Source of the DNA: a virus
Length of the DNA: 23,896 nucleotides
Reading direction: 5' to 3' (one strand)
IMG/VR virus record: IMGVR_UViG_3300046009_003603
Span: 1 to 23,896 of that record
Shown here: one piece after another, positions 14,725 to 22,372 of the stretch
How the letters are laid out: each line of letters opens with the position of its first letter
Position numbering within the stretch: position 1 is the first letter of the stretch
Translations under genes and position numbers: made by a program
The notes under the pieces: model-generated
Told to the model about the DNA's origin: nothing
What the model saw: only the letters and a program-made list of their open reading frames with translations
Database searches by the model: none

Positions 14725-16850
14725 TATTTCGTCCTTTGAGTAGCAACAAACGCCTGCCCATGCGGCGTACTGGCGACGATGCCAGGACGACTTCGCTGGG
14801 CTGGTTTCGCTTCCGATCTTGCGATTGCCTTTTGCATCTGGTCGGCGGTAACTCGCGGAATCAGCCGCACGCCGAGACACCCGGCCGCCGCACATGCCAG
14901 CGCCGCCGAATCCAGATAGTGATTGTTCTTTGATAGTTCTTTCCATTTCCGCACAACGCCCTTGCCCGGCACAAACTGCTCTTCACGCATCTCGGCCACG
15001 ATGTGGTGGGAAAATGCCATGTGCCGCTTCTTGTCGTGCCCGATGTACAGGCTCAAGCTGCCGTCGTTGAACTGGTGGGCCTCGTTAAATGTGGCGGTCA
15101 GAAACCGCTCCTGCAGCCAGCCCTTCCAGTGTTCCACGTCGATGATGTACAGCCAGATCCGTTCCTGCGGCTGATGGTTGGCGAAGACGTGATCGAACAG
15201 TCTGCGGGTTGGCGACTCGGTGCCGTGGTGAAACTTGCTCGAGGCGTAGCCCTTGGACGCTGCGAACGGCGTCCCGCCCACTCGGCGGATGAACTCGTAC
15301 ACGGCCGGCGAATAATCGCCTGAATCGACGAGGCAAAAGTCTGGCGGGTTCTTGGCCATGATGTCCGTCCGCCACAGCAGCAGGCTCTGCAGCAGCGCAA
15401 TCTCGACCGCCTGTGCATCGGTCGCCGCCTGCATGCCTGGCGTTTCCATCACGCCGTAGTCGATGACCACGCCCGTCGCATTGCCGAACCATGCGATCTT
15501 GGTCCAGTGGCTGTAGTACTTGCCGAGGTCCAGCCCGACGGTGATCTTCAGGTCTTCCACCTTTGGCAGCTCGTGCTGCTCGAGTCCGCTTACCCGGCTG
15601 GCGACCTTGTGTGCGGTCAGGCCCAGCGTCTCGGCCTGCTCCTCTTCCGGCGGTGCGTTCTGAATTTCGGTCAGCACGTAGTTGAGGCCGTTGTCGCTAA
15701 TCAGGTTGTAGATCGACTGCAGGGCCGTGTGTTCAATCTGATTTCCTTCTCGTGTCATCGCCCGGCTGTATCGCTCGGGGTTCAGCACCTCGCTGCCGCG
15801 TTCCATGTCTTCGCGGTTGGCCAGATAAAACGCCGTTGCATTCAGGCCGCACCCGTCGCCGTTTCGCTGGTCGTCTTGGCGCTGGTCAATGTACTGCTGC
15901 CAAAGGTCGGCACGCTCCGGCCACTGACGGACGCCGCTGTACCGGCGACCGTTCCAGCTCGGTGCTTTCGCCTGGTTGGTCAGTTTCTCGGCGAGGCAGC
16001 GGTTGTTTTGGATGGTACACAGTACGACCCGGCTGAGCCGCTTTCGCCCGTCGGCCAGCCCCGCCACGTCACGGTTCAGGATCACGTCCCGCGTCTCGAC
16101 TTGGTTCTCGTGGAATGCACTCTCCCGTGTCTCAGGGTCGTCGACCAGCACGAAGTCAGGACGATTGCCACGGATGTTGATGCCACGGATGGCCGAGTCC
16201 ATTCCGGCCCACGCCATGCAAACGGACGAATAAATGCTGACGCCGCCCTCGTGCCACGGCTCGCCCTTAATGGTCGGAGGCAGTCCGTCAATCTTGGGGA
16301 AGACGACCTGATTGCTCGACCACTGGATTTCGGTCGGCTTGCCGTTGTGCGACTGCTTGGCCGCACGCTGCGGCGTTCCCTCCAGTGCCGCACATGGCAC
16401 GCACAGCTCGGGGAAGTCTTCGATCAGCTTTTCATTGCTGTCGAAGTGCCGCCGGATGTCGTCAAAGATGCGGCTGGCGAACGTGCCGCTGGCAGCGATG
16501 ACCAGCGGGAACCGCACCAGCCCACGGCAAATCAGGTAGACGATCATCGCCTTGGTGATTTCCGTCTTGCCGTCGCCGCGAGGGGCCGCGATTGCTTGGT
16601 CGCCGCCAAACTCCGCCACGTCGACAATCAGCTGAATCATCTCTTTTTGGTACTCGGCAAACGGCGACCAAAACCGGTCGGGAAAGTAGTACTTTAAGAA
16701 CGCCACCGGGTCGGCCAGCAAAGCTCGCCGTCTCTGCAGGTCGACCGGTGGCGGGATAACAATGCTGTTCCGCTCAAGCTGTTTTCGCTCGGCGTAGCGT
16801 GCCTGTTTTGACTGCTGCTCGCCGCTGTATTTCATCGCTGTTTTAATCAC
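14724..16850 (-). CDS. terL: Terminase large subunit (GpA-like)
   Basis: A 708-residue packaging motor and nuclease. The ATPase shows a Walker A motif APRGDGKT (89-96) and a Walker B motif FVLVDDPE (233-240). The nuclease domain has acidic residues at D441 (VGLDLGKYYSHW), D509 (FCLVDSGD) and D647 (NNHYLDSAALA), matching the RNase H-like triad of large terminases. DPVAFLKYYFPDRFWSPF near 47-64 is a typical lead-in. It translocates DNA into the prohead through the portal and cuts it. The GTG start at 16850 has GAAGGT upstream and overlaps the previous small frame (GTGA); an ATG five codons later (16835) is less well placed. Confidence 0.93.
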   Translation of the reverse strand: MIKTAMKYSGEQQSKQARYAERKQLERNSIVIPPPVDLQRRRALLADPVAFLKYYFPDRFWSPFAEYQKEMIQLIVDVAEFGGDQAIAAPRGDGKTEITKAMIVYLICRGLVRFPLVIAASGTFASRIFDDIRRHFDSNEKLIEDFPELCVPCAALEGTPQRAAKQSHNGKPTEIQWSSNQVVFPKIDGLPPTIKGEPWHEGGVSIYSSVCMAWAGMDSAIRGINIRGNRPDFVLVDDPETRESAFHENQVETRDVILNRDVAGLADGRKRLSRVVLCTIQNNRCLAEKLTNQAKAPSWNGRRYSGVRQWPERADLWQQYIDQRQDDQRNGDGCGLNATAFYLANREDMERGSEVLNPERYSRAMTREGNQIEHTALQSIYNLISDNGLNYVLTEIQNAPPEEEQAETLGLTAHKVASRVSGLEQHELPKVEDLKITVGLDLGKYYSHWTKIAWFGNATGVVIDYGVMETPGMQAATDAQAVEIALLQSLLLWRTDIMAKNPPDFCLVDSGDYSPAVYEFIRRVGGTPFAASKGYASSKFHHGTESPTRRLFDHVFANHQPQERIWLYIIDVEHWKGWLQERFLTATFNEAHQFNDGSLSLYIGHDKKRHMAFSHHIVAEMREEQFVPGKGVVRKWKELSKNNHYLDSAALACAAAGCLGVRLIPRVTADQMQKAIARSEAKPAQRSRPGIVASTPHGQAFVATQRTK

Positions 16851-16933
16851 TGACCTTCGCCTTGGTCTGTGCCTGTTTCGCTACTGAACCCGCCGCCATC
16901 ATCATCGTCTTCTGCGTCAGACGCTCCGGCCAT
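16847..16933 (-). CDS. Possible 28-residue acidic leader peptide upstream of terminase
   Basis: A small frame from ATG 16933 fills the gap between the tailspike-like gene and the terminase. It has seven Asp/Glu in its first 13 residues, including EDDDD, then Gly/Ser/Thr-rich sequence, and ends in a TGA that overlaps the terminase GTG. It starts three bases after the previous stop and has only a weak AGGG upstream. It may couple terminase translation to the upstream genes. It is too short and low in complexity to be sure it is a real protein. Confidence 0.35.
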   Translation of the reverse strand: MAGASDAEDDDDGGGFSSETGTDQGEGQ

Positions 16934-16936
16934 GCG

Positions 16937-18571
16937 CTAAGCCCTGAGTGCTGTATCAAGTGACGCCAACTGACTACGGCTGAGTTCCGCCGATTGAACA
17001 CAAAGCGAAACAGCGGAATCGTATCCAGCCCCAGCCGTCACATGCGAACTGGCCAAGTCGTTGTCGCTGTTAGATGCGTCTCCCCAAACTCCCGAACCTG
17101 AACCGCTTAGAACCGACTGCTGCCAGAGGTTGCGGAGTTGCGTTATCGTGGTTGCGGTCAGACCTGCTGCAGTCAGTCTTGCCAGCCCAGCAGCTCCGCT
17201 CAGCGTCACGTAATAATTGGCGTCGATGTCAGCGACCAGCGTGCCCAAGTTTGTCGGGTACGCTCCGTTGAATGCGTAGTCGCTGTAGCAATCATCATCG
17301 AATGAAATTAGCACGTTATCGCGAACCGTGTAGTTGTTGCCGCCACCGCTGGCTGTCGAGCCGCCCTGAGTCCCGCCAAGCAGAATGCAGCGGTCAGCGA
17401 CGATAGTATTGCCTTCGATGTTTGGATTTGGCCCAAACGCCAGCACGCTCGCTTGACACAGATTGTTTTCAAACTGTATCCCGTCGCCCCACAGATAAAC
17501 TTGGTGGACGTTGGTCGTGTCGCCGAGCTGGGCTACGCGGAAGTAGTTGCCAGTGACAACCGCCCCGTCGGTGTTGGCAAACAGCGAAAAGACGCCAGCA
17601 CTCAAAACCGGCTGCGTCATGTCGTTGTCTGTGATTGTGATTGAAGTGAAGTTGATTCCCTTGGCGTTATTCACTGCCCGCGTCGACGCTTCCGTGATTT
17701 CCTGCCCGACGCCAATCCAGCCGGACGTTGTATTTCCGGACATGACCAGGCTGGCAGTGGTCGATGTACCCGGCGACGGAGAGTAGATAAACATCGCGTA
17801 CCCACTGCTGTTAGTGTAGGTAATCGTGTTGTTACGAATCTCTATAGGTGAGGTTGAATTGCTGGCGATGATCCGCAGTTGATTAACGACGGTATTGTTA
17901 TCAATCGTAATCTGTGAGTTTTGCAGTTTGACGCTTGCCCCAGACAATACGGTCGTGCCGCCAATTGCGGCCGTGGAGCTGATAACTGCTCCGTCGATGT
18001 CGATATTCGTGATTGAACCGACCGCCAGATTCGCCCACAGATTCCAGCCCGTGATCGTACATGCGGGCGAAATGCGAAACGTGCCAGAAGCGGGTGCGTT
18101 GATTCGGATTCCCTCTTCATTAAACACTCGCGAGTGTGTAAACGTGCAATTCCCGGCCAGCGTGATGTTATAACTGCCGGTAGAAGCGAACAGAAAAACG
18201 ATCCGATTGCAGGTTACATCACAATTTTCGACTCGCAGCGTTGCCTTTGCATTGTCCAGCCCAGTAATAAAACGGTCACAGGCATCGTTGACTACGAACG
18301 GGCTTGAAGTTGCCGAGCGAACGAGAATTGACCCGCCATTGTGCTGCGGCACTAGCCGAATATGGTCAGTCGATTGCAGTGGACCGGATGGCACGACGTT
18401 GACGACCAGATTGGTGTTTGCCGTCCATTTATTAACCAGTGATTGATAGGTAGCGTGATAGATGGTCGCAAACGGTGCCGACTGCGATCCGTTGTTGGAA
18501 TCGCTTCCACTCACCGGGTCCACCCAAAACTGAATCACGCTTTGACCACCAAGCAACATCAATAAACCCAT
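16937..18571 (-). CDS. Right-handed beta-helix tailspike-like protein
   Basis: A 544-residue protein opening WVDPVSGSDSNNGSQSAPFATI, characteristic of parallel beta-helix proteins, followed by many short Asn-rich turns (EIRNNTITYTNSSG, IEGNTIVAD, YTVRDNVLISF) typical of helix coils. Such proteins often act as phage tailspikes that bind or cleave surface polysaccharide; no catalytic residues can be assigned by eye. The ATG at 18571 overlaps the preceding stop (TAATG); the earlier in-frame start at 18586 is TTG and less likely. The N-terminus, MGLLMLLGGQ, closely resembles that of the upstream gene. It probably works with that gene in host surface contact. Confidence 0.85.
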   Translation of the reverse strand: MGLLMLLGGQSVIQFWVDPVSGSDSNNGSQSAPFATIYHATYQSLVNKWTANTNLVVNVVPSGPLQSTDHIRLVPQHNGGSILVRSATSSPFVVNDACDRFITGLDNAKATLRVENCDVTCNRIVFLFASTGSYNITLAGNCTFTHSRVFNEEGIRINAPASGTFRISPACTITGWNLWANLAVGSITNIDIDGAVISSTAAIGGTTVLSGASVKLQNSQITIDNNTVVNQLRIIASNSTSPIEIRNNTITYTNSSGYAMFIYSPSPGTSTTASLVMSGNTTSGWIGVGQEITEASTRAVNNAKGINFTSITITDNDMTQPVLSAGVFSLFANTDGAVVTGNYFRVAQLGDTTNVHQVYLWGDGIQFENNLCQASVLAFGPNPNIEGNTIVADRCILLGGTQGGSTASGGGNNYTVRDNVLISFDDDCYSDYAFNGAYPTNLGTLVADIDANYYVTLSGAAGLARLTAAGLTATTITQLRNLWQQSVLSGSGSGVWGDASNSDNDLASSHVTAGAGYDSAVSLCVQSAELSRSQLASLDTALRA

Positions 18572-19401
18572 TAGGCAATTCCCCAATAGGTCTTCTGGTT
18601 GGCGTCAATGGCGGCCCGGTTGGCAGACTGGTCAGACTTCCACAGAATGAACTCCGAGTAATAGCAGACTGGCGAGAATGTCGTACCTAAGTTGTTCGCT
18701 AAAAATCGTCGGTTTGTCGTTGTCCAATCTGCTACGTTGGCAAACGTGCCAACAACTCCCGCCTGAATCAATGCCCCGGTATGCAATGCCGTGTACAAGT
18801 CGCCTCGTGTCGAGTAAGAAACGGCCGATTCATTTTTGCGAACACTGGAAAGAGTGAAAGACGTTGCTAATGTGGTGCTTGAGCTAGATTGCTGCGAATA
18901 TACCGCCGCCGCTGAATTACTTACGCTTCCGATTAAAGCACATGAAGTCTGGGCGGTTGGAATCCCAAACACCCCAAACCAATCACACGCCGAGTTTTGC
19001 GTCACAATCGGGTAAGCCAGCCCGATGTTGCTGTTGGCGGTCTGATTGCTAATCGTGACCTTGCCGCTGTAGGTTTCGAGTGCCCCGCTGGCAACAATTC
19101 TGGGCTGCAATGCGTCGGTCGCCTGTGTACCGTTGGCACTTCCAACTTGGTCATACCACGTTTTAACAAACCCATCGCCAGCACCGCAAAACGACAACAG
19201 CGATGCCGTGTCAATTAAACCGCCAGAAAAATCAATATCCTGCTCTGTGCTGTCGCTAGAACGTCGCACACGCAAGCAGCTGCCAGCGTAAGCAGTTCGC
19301 AATTTCCGCAGACTATAGGCACCTGCCGAACCAGTGTAGGTGTCCAGCAGTGGCGGAGTTGTCGGCGTTGATGCGCTTCCCAGCAAAAGCAACAGTCCCA
19401 T
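18571..19401 (-). CDS. Arabinofuranosidase B-like / lectin-fold surface protein
   Basis: A 276-residue protein with an N-terminal hydrophobic stretch MGLLLLLGSAS and then a domain remembered from GH54 arabinofuranosidase B catalytic-domain relatives and phage adhesins. Marks are AYSLRKLRTAYAGSCLRVRR, EQDIDFSGGLIDTASLLSF, GFVKTWYDQVGSANGTQA and QPRIV. Such domains have a concanavalin-like sandwich and probably bind or cut a surface glycan. The C-terminus (FILWKSDQSANRAAIDANQ) is a common ending in this group. The ATG at 19401 directly follows the upstream stop. Enzyme activity is not assured; a sugar-binding adhesin is equally possible. Confidence 0.85.
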   Translation of the reverse strand: MGLLLLLGSASTPTTPPLLDTYTGSAGAYSLRKLRTAYAGSCLRVRRSSDSTEQDIDFSGGLIDTASLLSFCGAGDGFVKTWYDQVGSANGTQATDALQPRIVASGALETYSGKVTISNQTANSNIGLAYPIVTQNSACDWFGVFGIPTAQTSCALIGSVSNSAAAVYSQQSSSSTTLATSFTLSSVRKNESAVSYSTRGDLYTALHTGALIQAGVVGTFANVADWTTTNRRFLANNLGTTFSPVCYYSEFILWKSDQSANRAAIDANQKTYWGIA

Positions 19402-19914
19402 CTACTTAGCTCCGTATTTGGCGACCAACTGACCACGGCATCGGCCGCACCACGCTGGCCCAGTTCCGTTGATGTTCATGACGCATCCCTTGTCGGGACA
19501 ATGGCCCCACTTGTCGGCGGCTGGACTGGCCTTGACGCCGAGGAAGTGCCCGACCTCGTGCTGGACGCAAATCCCCGCCACCGTAGCCGTGATTGGCCGA
19601 GACTGCGACAGGTAAATCTTGCCGTCTCCCATGTAGACGCCGATGGCGTTGTAGGTGACCTGCTTCATGAAATAGAACCGGACGTTCGGCTTGCTGGTCG
19701 ACTCGACAAACTTCGCCCCAGACACCTTCGACAGGTCAGCCATTGCCTTGCGGATGATGCCGACCGTCTGTGCGTTGTTCATCCCCTTGAACGCAAAGCC
19801 GGGATAATTGCCGTAGACGAGCTGGAACTTGAACTGGCGCGGCTTGGCCTTGGCCGCTGCCATCAGCTGCGGCTGGTCGCTGGTTTCAATTTCGCATCCG
19901 CAGAAGGCTTGCAT
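19402..19914 (-). CDS. Archaemetzincin-like zinc metalloprotease with inserted loop
   Basis: A 170-residue protein. The zinc site begins H119-E-V-G-H123-F-L-G126, a metzincin signature. The usual third His position, 129, is Ala. An H138-C139 pair comes nine residues later, followed by PDKG, C144, V, M146, which reproduces the archaemetzincin pattern HC-x4-C-x-M. A closing CxxC (C156, C159) follows. Thus it looks like an M54-type site with about nine extra residues between the Gly and the third His. No signal peptide is evident. It could be a virion or lysis protease. The ATG at 19914 overlaps the upstream stop. Confidence 0.8.
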   Translation of the reverse strand: MQAFCGCEIETSDQPQLMAAAKAKPRQFKFQLVYGNYPGFAFKGMNNAQTVGIIRKAMADLSKVSGAKFVESTSKPNVRFYFMKQVTYNAIGVYMGDGKIYLSQSRPITATVAGICVQHEVGHFLGVKASPAADKWGHCPDKGCVMNINGTGPAWCGRCRGQLVAKYGAK

Positions 19915-20264
19915 TAGCCGACTTCTCGGAAATGCAGCGTCAGCGTCCGCTCAGCACCTTCAGCACTGCCAGCGACAAGCTTGATGAACGGGGCGCAAAC
20001 GAACACCCGAGGATCCAGCGGAACAGTTGTGCTGGCCGTAACTGTGATTGAATAAGCCGACGCACCGCCAACTTCTCGGATCGCAGTATACGTGCCTGCC
20101 TCCGTTGTCGCTCGCTGAAACGTCAGCGCCGTGCTGGTCATCGTCGCCGGAAAAGTGACGGCAACAAGCTGCGTCGTGCTGAAACTGCTGACGAGGCCCG
20201 TATCCACCGCCGCCGTCGTTGTGCCGTTGTTGGCAATCGTGATCGTCTTATCGTAAAAGGCCAC
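19914..20264 (-). CDS. Small beta-rich phage structural protein
   Basis: A 116-residue Thr/Ala-rich beta protein. VAVTFPATMTSTALTFQRATTEAGTY and TVPLDPRVFVCAPFIKLVAGS fit a family remembered from phage tail and accessory regions, in which a compact beta-sandwich ends LTLHFRE. The start is GTG at 20264, with AAAGGAG upstream and three bases after the previous stop. It stands between a membrane coiled-coil gene and the metalloprotease. It is probably a virion surface or tail protein. Confidence 0.78.
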   Translation of the reverse strand: MAFYDKTITIANNGTTTAAVDTGLVSSFSTTQLVAVTFPATMTSTALTFQRATTEAGTYTAIREVGGASAYSITVTASTTVPLDPRVFVCAPFIKLVAGSAEGAERTLTLHFREVG

Positions 20265-20267
20265 AGC

Positions 20268-20462
20268 TTACTCCTTTGAATCTAGTCGGTCGTTAATTTG
20301 TGTAATTCGCACCCAAAGGTTTTCCCGGTCTTGGCGGCAAGTGATGACTTCCTTCTTCAGTTCGTCGAACTGCGTCACGAACCAGCGAAACATCCAGGTC
20401 GTCGCTCCGGCCAGCGAACCAACGGCAACGGTCAAGGCTCCAATCAAGCTCAAATCAGTCAC
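20268..20462 (-). CDS. Membrane-anchored coiled-coil protein (holin or spanin-like)
   Basis: A 64-residue protein. Residues about 5-25 (LIGALTVAVGSLAGATTWMF) form one membrane segment, and residues 31-62 form a charged coiled coil (FDELKKEVITCRQDREN). This layout resembles inner-membrane lysis proteins such as i-spanins or some small holins. The start is GTG at 20462, with AAAGGT upstream and 12 bases past the cysteine-peptidase stop. Its place right after a peptidase gene favours a lysis role, but the exact class cannot be decided by sequence alone. Confidence 0.72.
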   Translation of the reverse strand: MTDLSLIGALTVAVGSLAGATTWMFRWFVTQFDELKKEVITCRQDRENLWVRITQINDRLDSKE

Positions 20463-20474
20463 GGCGATGACCTT

Positions 20475-21278
20475 TCAGGAAATGACTTTCGGTGTCGGAA
20501 AACTCATCCCGTCCGGTGCGTAACCGATAAACACCGTCCAGCGGGCCTTCAAAGCCTCCTTGACGCTGTCAATCGTCCATTCGTGGACGCCGTCGCCATT
20601 CCACCGCGTCCCCCACGAATTGATGTTCACGATGTTTCCACTGGCTCGCCGTTGCCAGAACACCGTCGAATGTCCGCCACCGGATCGGGATGAATAATTG
20701 GAAACGACTTCTTGGTCGCAGGTGCTGTTCCAAGTCAGGCCGGTTTGAATCGGCAGGCCGGAATCCAGCCACGCCAGCATGGCGTCGATGTCCTTGAGGG
20801 GCTTGGTGGCCTGCAGCTTGAAATTGAACTTGCCGTTTGCACTTGGCGGCATCGCCGGGTTGTAGCGCTGCGGGTATGGCCAGTCGGACTCAAGGCACAT
20901 CCCATGCTGGGTTGCGACCCACTGGCCGCCGCTGAGCGTGCTGCCCTTGTCGCCGCTGATGCCGTCCTTCTTCTGTGCCAGGTAGTAGCCCGCCGAACGG
21001 CTGAACGTCTCGTGCCGACCAGTGGCAAGGAAGTAGCAGATACTGAACACCTGCGCCAGTGCGTTTCCGGCACAGCTGCCCTGAGCCCCTTGATCGAACA
21101 CCTTCAGCAGGCCCAGCGGGTCGGCCTGCGTGTTGAACTTGGGGAAGGCGTCCCGGTAGTGCTGCAGCACCAGCTCGGCCTCGCTGCCCCGGTCCTCTAG
21201 CTCGTCCAGGCGTTCCCAGTCGAAGGCGTAGCCCATCCGGCCCGGCGTCATGTCTTTAGTCGGTTTGCTTTTGCTCAC
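20475..21278 (-). CDS. Papain-like (C1 family) cysteine peptidase
   Basis: A 267-residue protein with the papain catalytic set in order: Q63 (oxyanion) and C69 in VFDQGAQGSCAGNA, H203 in GGGHSTVFW, and N220 in VNINSWGTRWNGDG. The N-terminal 50 residues (DMTPGRMGYAFDWERLDEL) are charged and could be a propeptide-like or binding segment. There is no signal peptide. The start is GTG at 21278, overlapping the upstream stop (GTGA). It could be an endolysin-like protein released through the neighbouring membrane proteins, or a virion peptidase. No peptidoglycan-binding domain is visible. Confidence 0.88.
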   Translation of the reverse strand: MSKSKPTKDMTPGRMGYAFDWERLDELEDRGSEAELVLQHYRDAFPKFNTQADPLGLLKVFDQGAQGSCAGNALAQVFSICYFLATGRHETFSRSAGYYLAQKKDGISGDKGSTLSGGQWVATQHGMCLESDWPYPQRYNPAMPPSANGKFNFKLQATKPLKDIDAMLAWLDSGLPIQTGLTWNSTCDQEVVSNYSSRSGGGHSTVFWQRRASGNIVNINSWGTRWNGDGVHEWTIDSVKEALKARWTVFIGYAPDGMSFPTPKVIS

Positions 21279-22048
21279 TTGGCCCGTGCCTCCAGTGCCG
21301 TCGCCACTTCCGTCAGTGCTTTGAACCAGTCCTCGCGGCTGAAACTGCCACGCTTGGCCTGCGAGGCCTTCATCGCCTCATCCAGATTGAGCTTCCATTT
21401 GCCCCACGCCTCGCATTTGCTTAAGTCGCTGCACTGACGACCGGCGACCGTAGCGCCAATGTCCGCCAGAATCCTGTCCACGGTTGAGAGTCCACCAGTG
21501 CCGAACAGCTTGCCAGCCCCGTCGCGGTACACCTTGGCAAACTTGGTAGCGTTCGGAATGTCGGCTGGTGCCTGCTGGTATGTCAAAAGGCCGACGCCGT
21601 AATCGTTGGGGACGACTTCCGGCTGTGGCTCCGGGTCCGGCGTCGGCTCGGGAGGTTTCGGAGGGGTTGGCTTGCCGCCGATGTCGAACTTGATTTCAGC
21701 GTCGTCGATGCCTTTGTCGGGGTCGAATACCGTCACCTCGACCACATACGAACCGGCACCGGCAAACAGGTAAACATTATCAGCCAGCTTTTCCGGCTCG
21801 ACTCGATTGCCGCCAGCCCGTGCCTTTACCCGCTGGAACTTGTAATCGCTGCGGACCTCGAGCAGGACGACATCGGTAACGCTTACGTTACTATCATCGC
21901 CGACGAGAATGCGGTTGCCCTGCACCTGCGGATTGGTCACGCCCAGCAGTGCCTTCTTGCGGGTTACGGTCGTCTCGACCTGTGCCTGCACAAGGCCGCA
22001 AAGCAGCAGGCAGGCCGTAACGAAAAAAACAGTTGTTTTGTTACGCAT
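21275..22048 (-). CDS. Secreted two-domain protein with Pro-rich hinge
   Basis: A 257-residue protein. Residues 1-22 form a signal peptide (TTVFFVTACLLLCGLVQAQ, probable cleavage after AQ or nearby; a lipoprotein reading at C13 is unlikely because the hydrophobic part would be too short). Residues about 40-125 are a beta domain (SYVVEVTVFDPDKGIDD) of PKD/Ig type, followed by a Pro/Glu hinge (PPKPPEPTPDPEPQP) and a helical C-terminal domain (RQCSDLSKCEAWGKW). The ATG at 22048 overlaps the previous stop. It precedes the cysteine peptidase and overlaps its start, so the two are probably made together. It could bind the envelope; no enzyme motif is seen. Confidence 0.78.
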   Translation of the reverse strand: MRNKTTVFFVTACLLLCGLVQAQVETTVTRKKALLGVTNPQVQGNRILVGDDSNVSVTDVVLLEVRSDYKFQRVKARAGGNRVEPEKLADNVYLFAGAGSYVVEVTVFDPDKGIDDAEIKFDIGGKPTPPKPPEPTPDPEPQPEVVPNDYGVGLLTYQQAPADIPNATKFAKVYRDGAGKLFGTGGLSTVDRILADIGATVAGRQCSDLSKCEAWGKWKLNLDEAMKASQAKRGSFSREDWFKALTEVATALEARAK

Positions 22049-22284
22049 TACACCACCGAAAAGGCTTTGAGAATCAGCATCACAATTTCCAGCACCTTGG
22101 CCCAGTCGACCTTCGACCAGTCGATGTTGGCCTGATGGGTTGCCAGTTTGTTGGCGACTTCCTCTTCAATGCAGGCCCCAAAATCGGGGTCACGTCGGCA
22201 TCGCCGCGCCAACCACCGCAGGCCGATTCGCCGGTGCAGCGGCTCGTTCTTTGCCTTGTCTTCCAGCAGTTCAACGAACGTCAT
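22048..22284 (-). CDS. Small basic protein with C-terminal hydrophobic helix
   Basis: A 78-residue protein with a basic middle part (HRRIGLRWLARRCRRDPDF) and a C-terminal stretch VLEIVMLILKAFSVV that could lie in or on the membrane. The ATG at 22284 lies inside the preceding 33-residue frame, and GGAGGG stands about six bases before it. The stop overlaps the next ATG. Function is unknown. Placement in a chain of small membrane proteins suggests a part in lysis, for example a regulator of holin action. Confidence 0.72.
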   Translation of the reverse strand: MTFVELLEDKAKNEPLHRRIGLRWLARRCRRDPDFGACIEEEVANKLATHQANIDWSKVDWAKVLEIVMLILKAFSVV

Positions 22285-22372
22285 CTTGCCCTCCGTGAAT
22301 TTCAGCCAGCACGCTCAGCATGCCCGTTAGAATCAGCGCCAACAGCATCAGCCCGACCCACTCGCTGGTCAT
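22271..22372 (-). CDS. 33-residue single-pass membrane peptide
   Basis: A tiny frame beginning MTSEWVGLMLLALILTGMLS. Residues 5-23 form one hydrophobic helix, with a short acidic-polar tail. Its ATG overlaps the stop of the two-pass holin-like gene (ATGA at 22372-22369), and GGAG sits nine bases before it. Its last 14 bases overlap the next gene. The coupled overlaps on both sides and the good ribosome binding site argue for a real gene despite the size. It may be a holin partner, antiholin or pinholin-like peptide. Confidence 0.65.
   Translation of the reverse strand: MTSEWVGLMLLALILTGMLSVLAEIHGGQDDVR

Noticed and set aside
14725-14946. N-terminal extension of the 112-residue gene into the terminase
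   Set aside because: The extension is Arg/Ser-rich shadow sequence. The ATG at 14724 has a good ribosome binding site and a TAATG overlap.
15507-16697. Long plus-strand frame (396 codons) opposite the terminase gene
   Set aside because: It lies fully antisense to a terminase with intact motifs, has low-complexity Val/Arg/Leu-rich sequence and no family features. It is a shadow of codon bias on the other strand.
18572-18586. Earlier TTG start for the beta-helix gene
   Set aside because: The ATG at 18571 overlaps the preceding stop, and its N-terminus matches that of the upstream adhesin.
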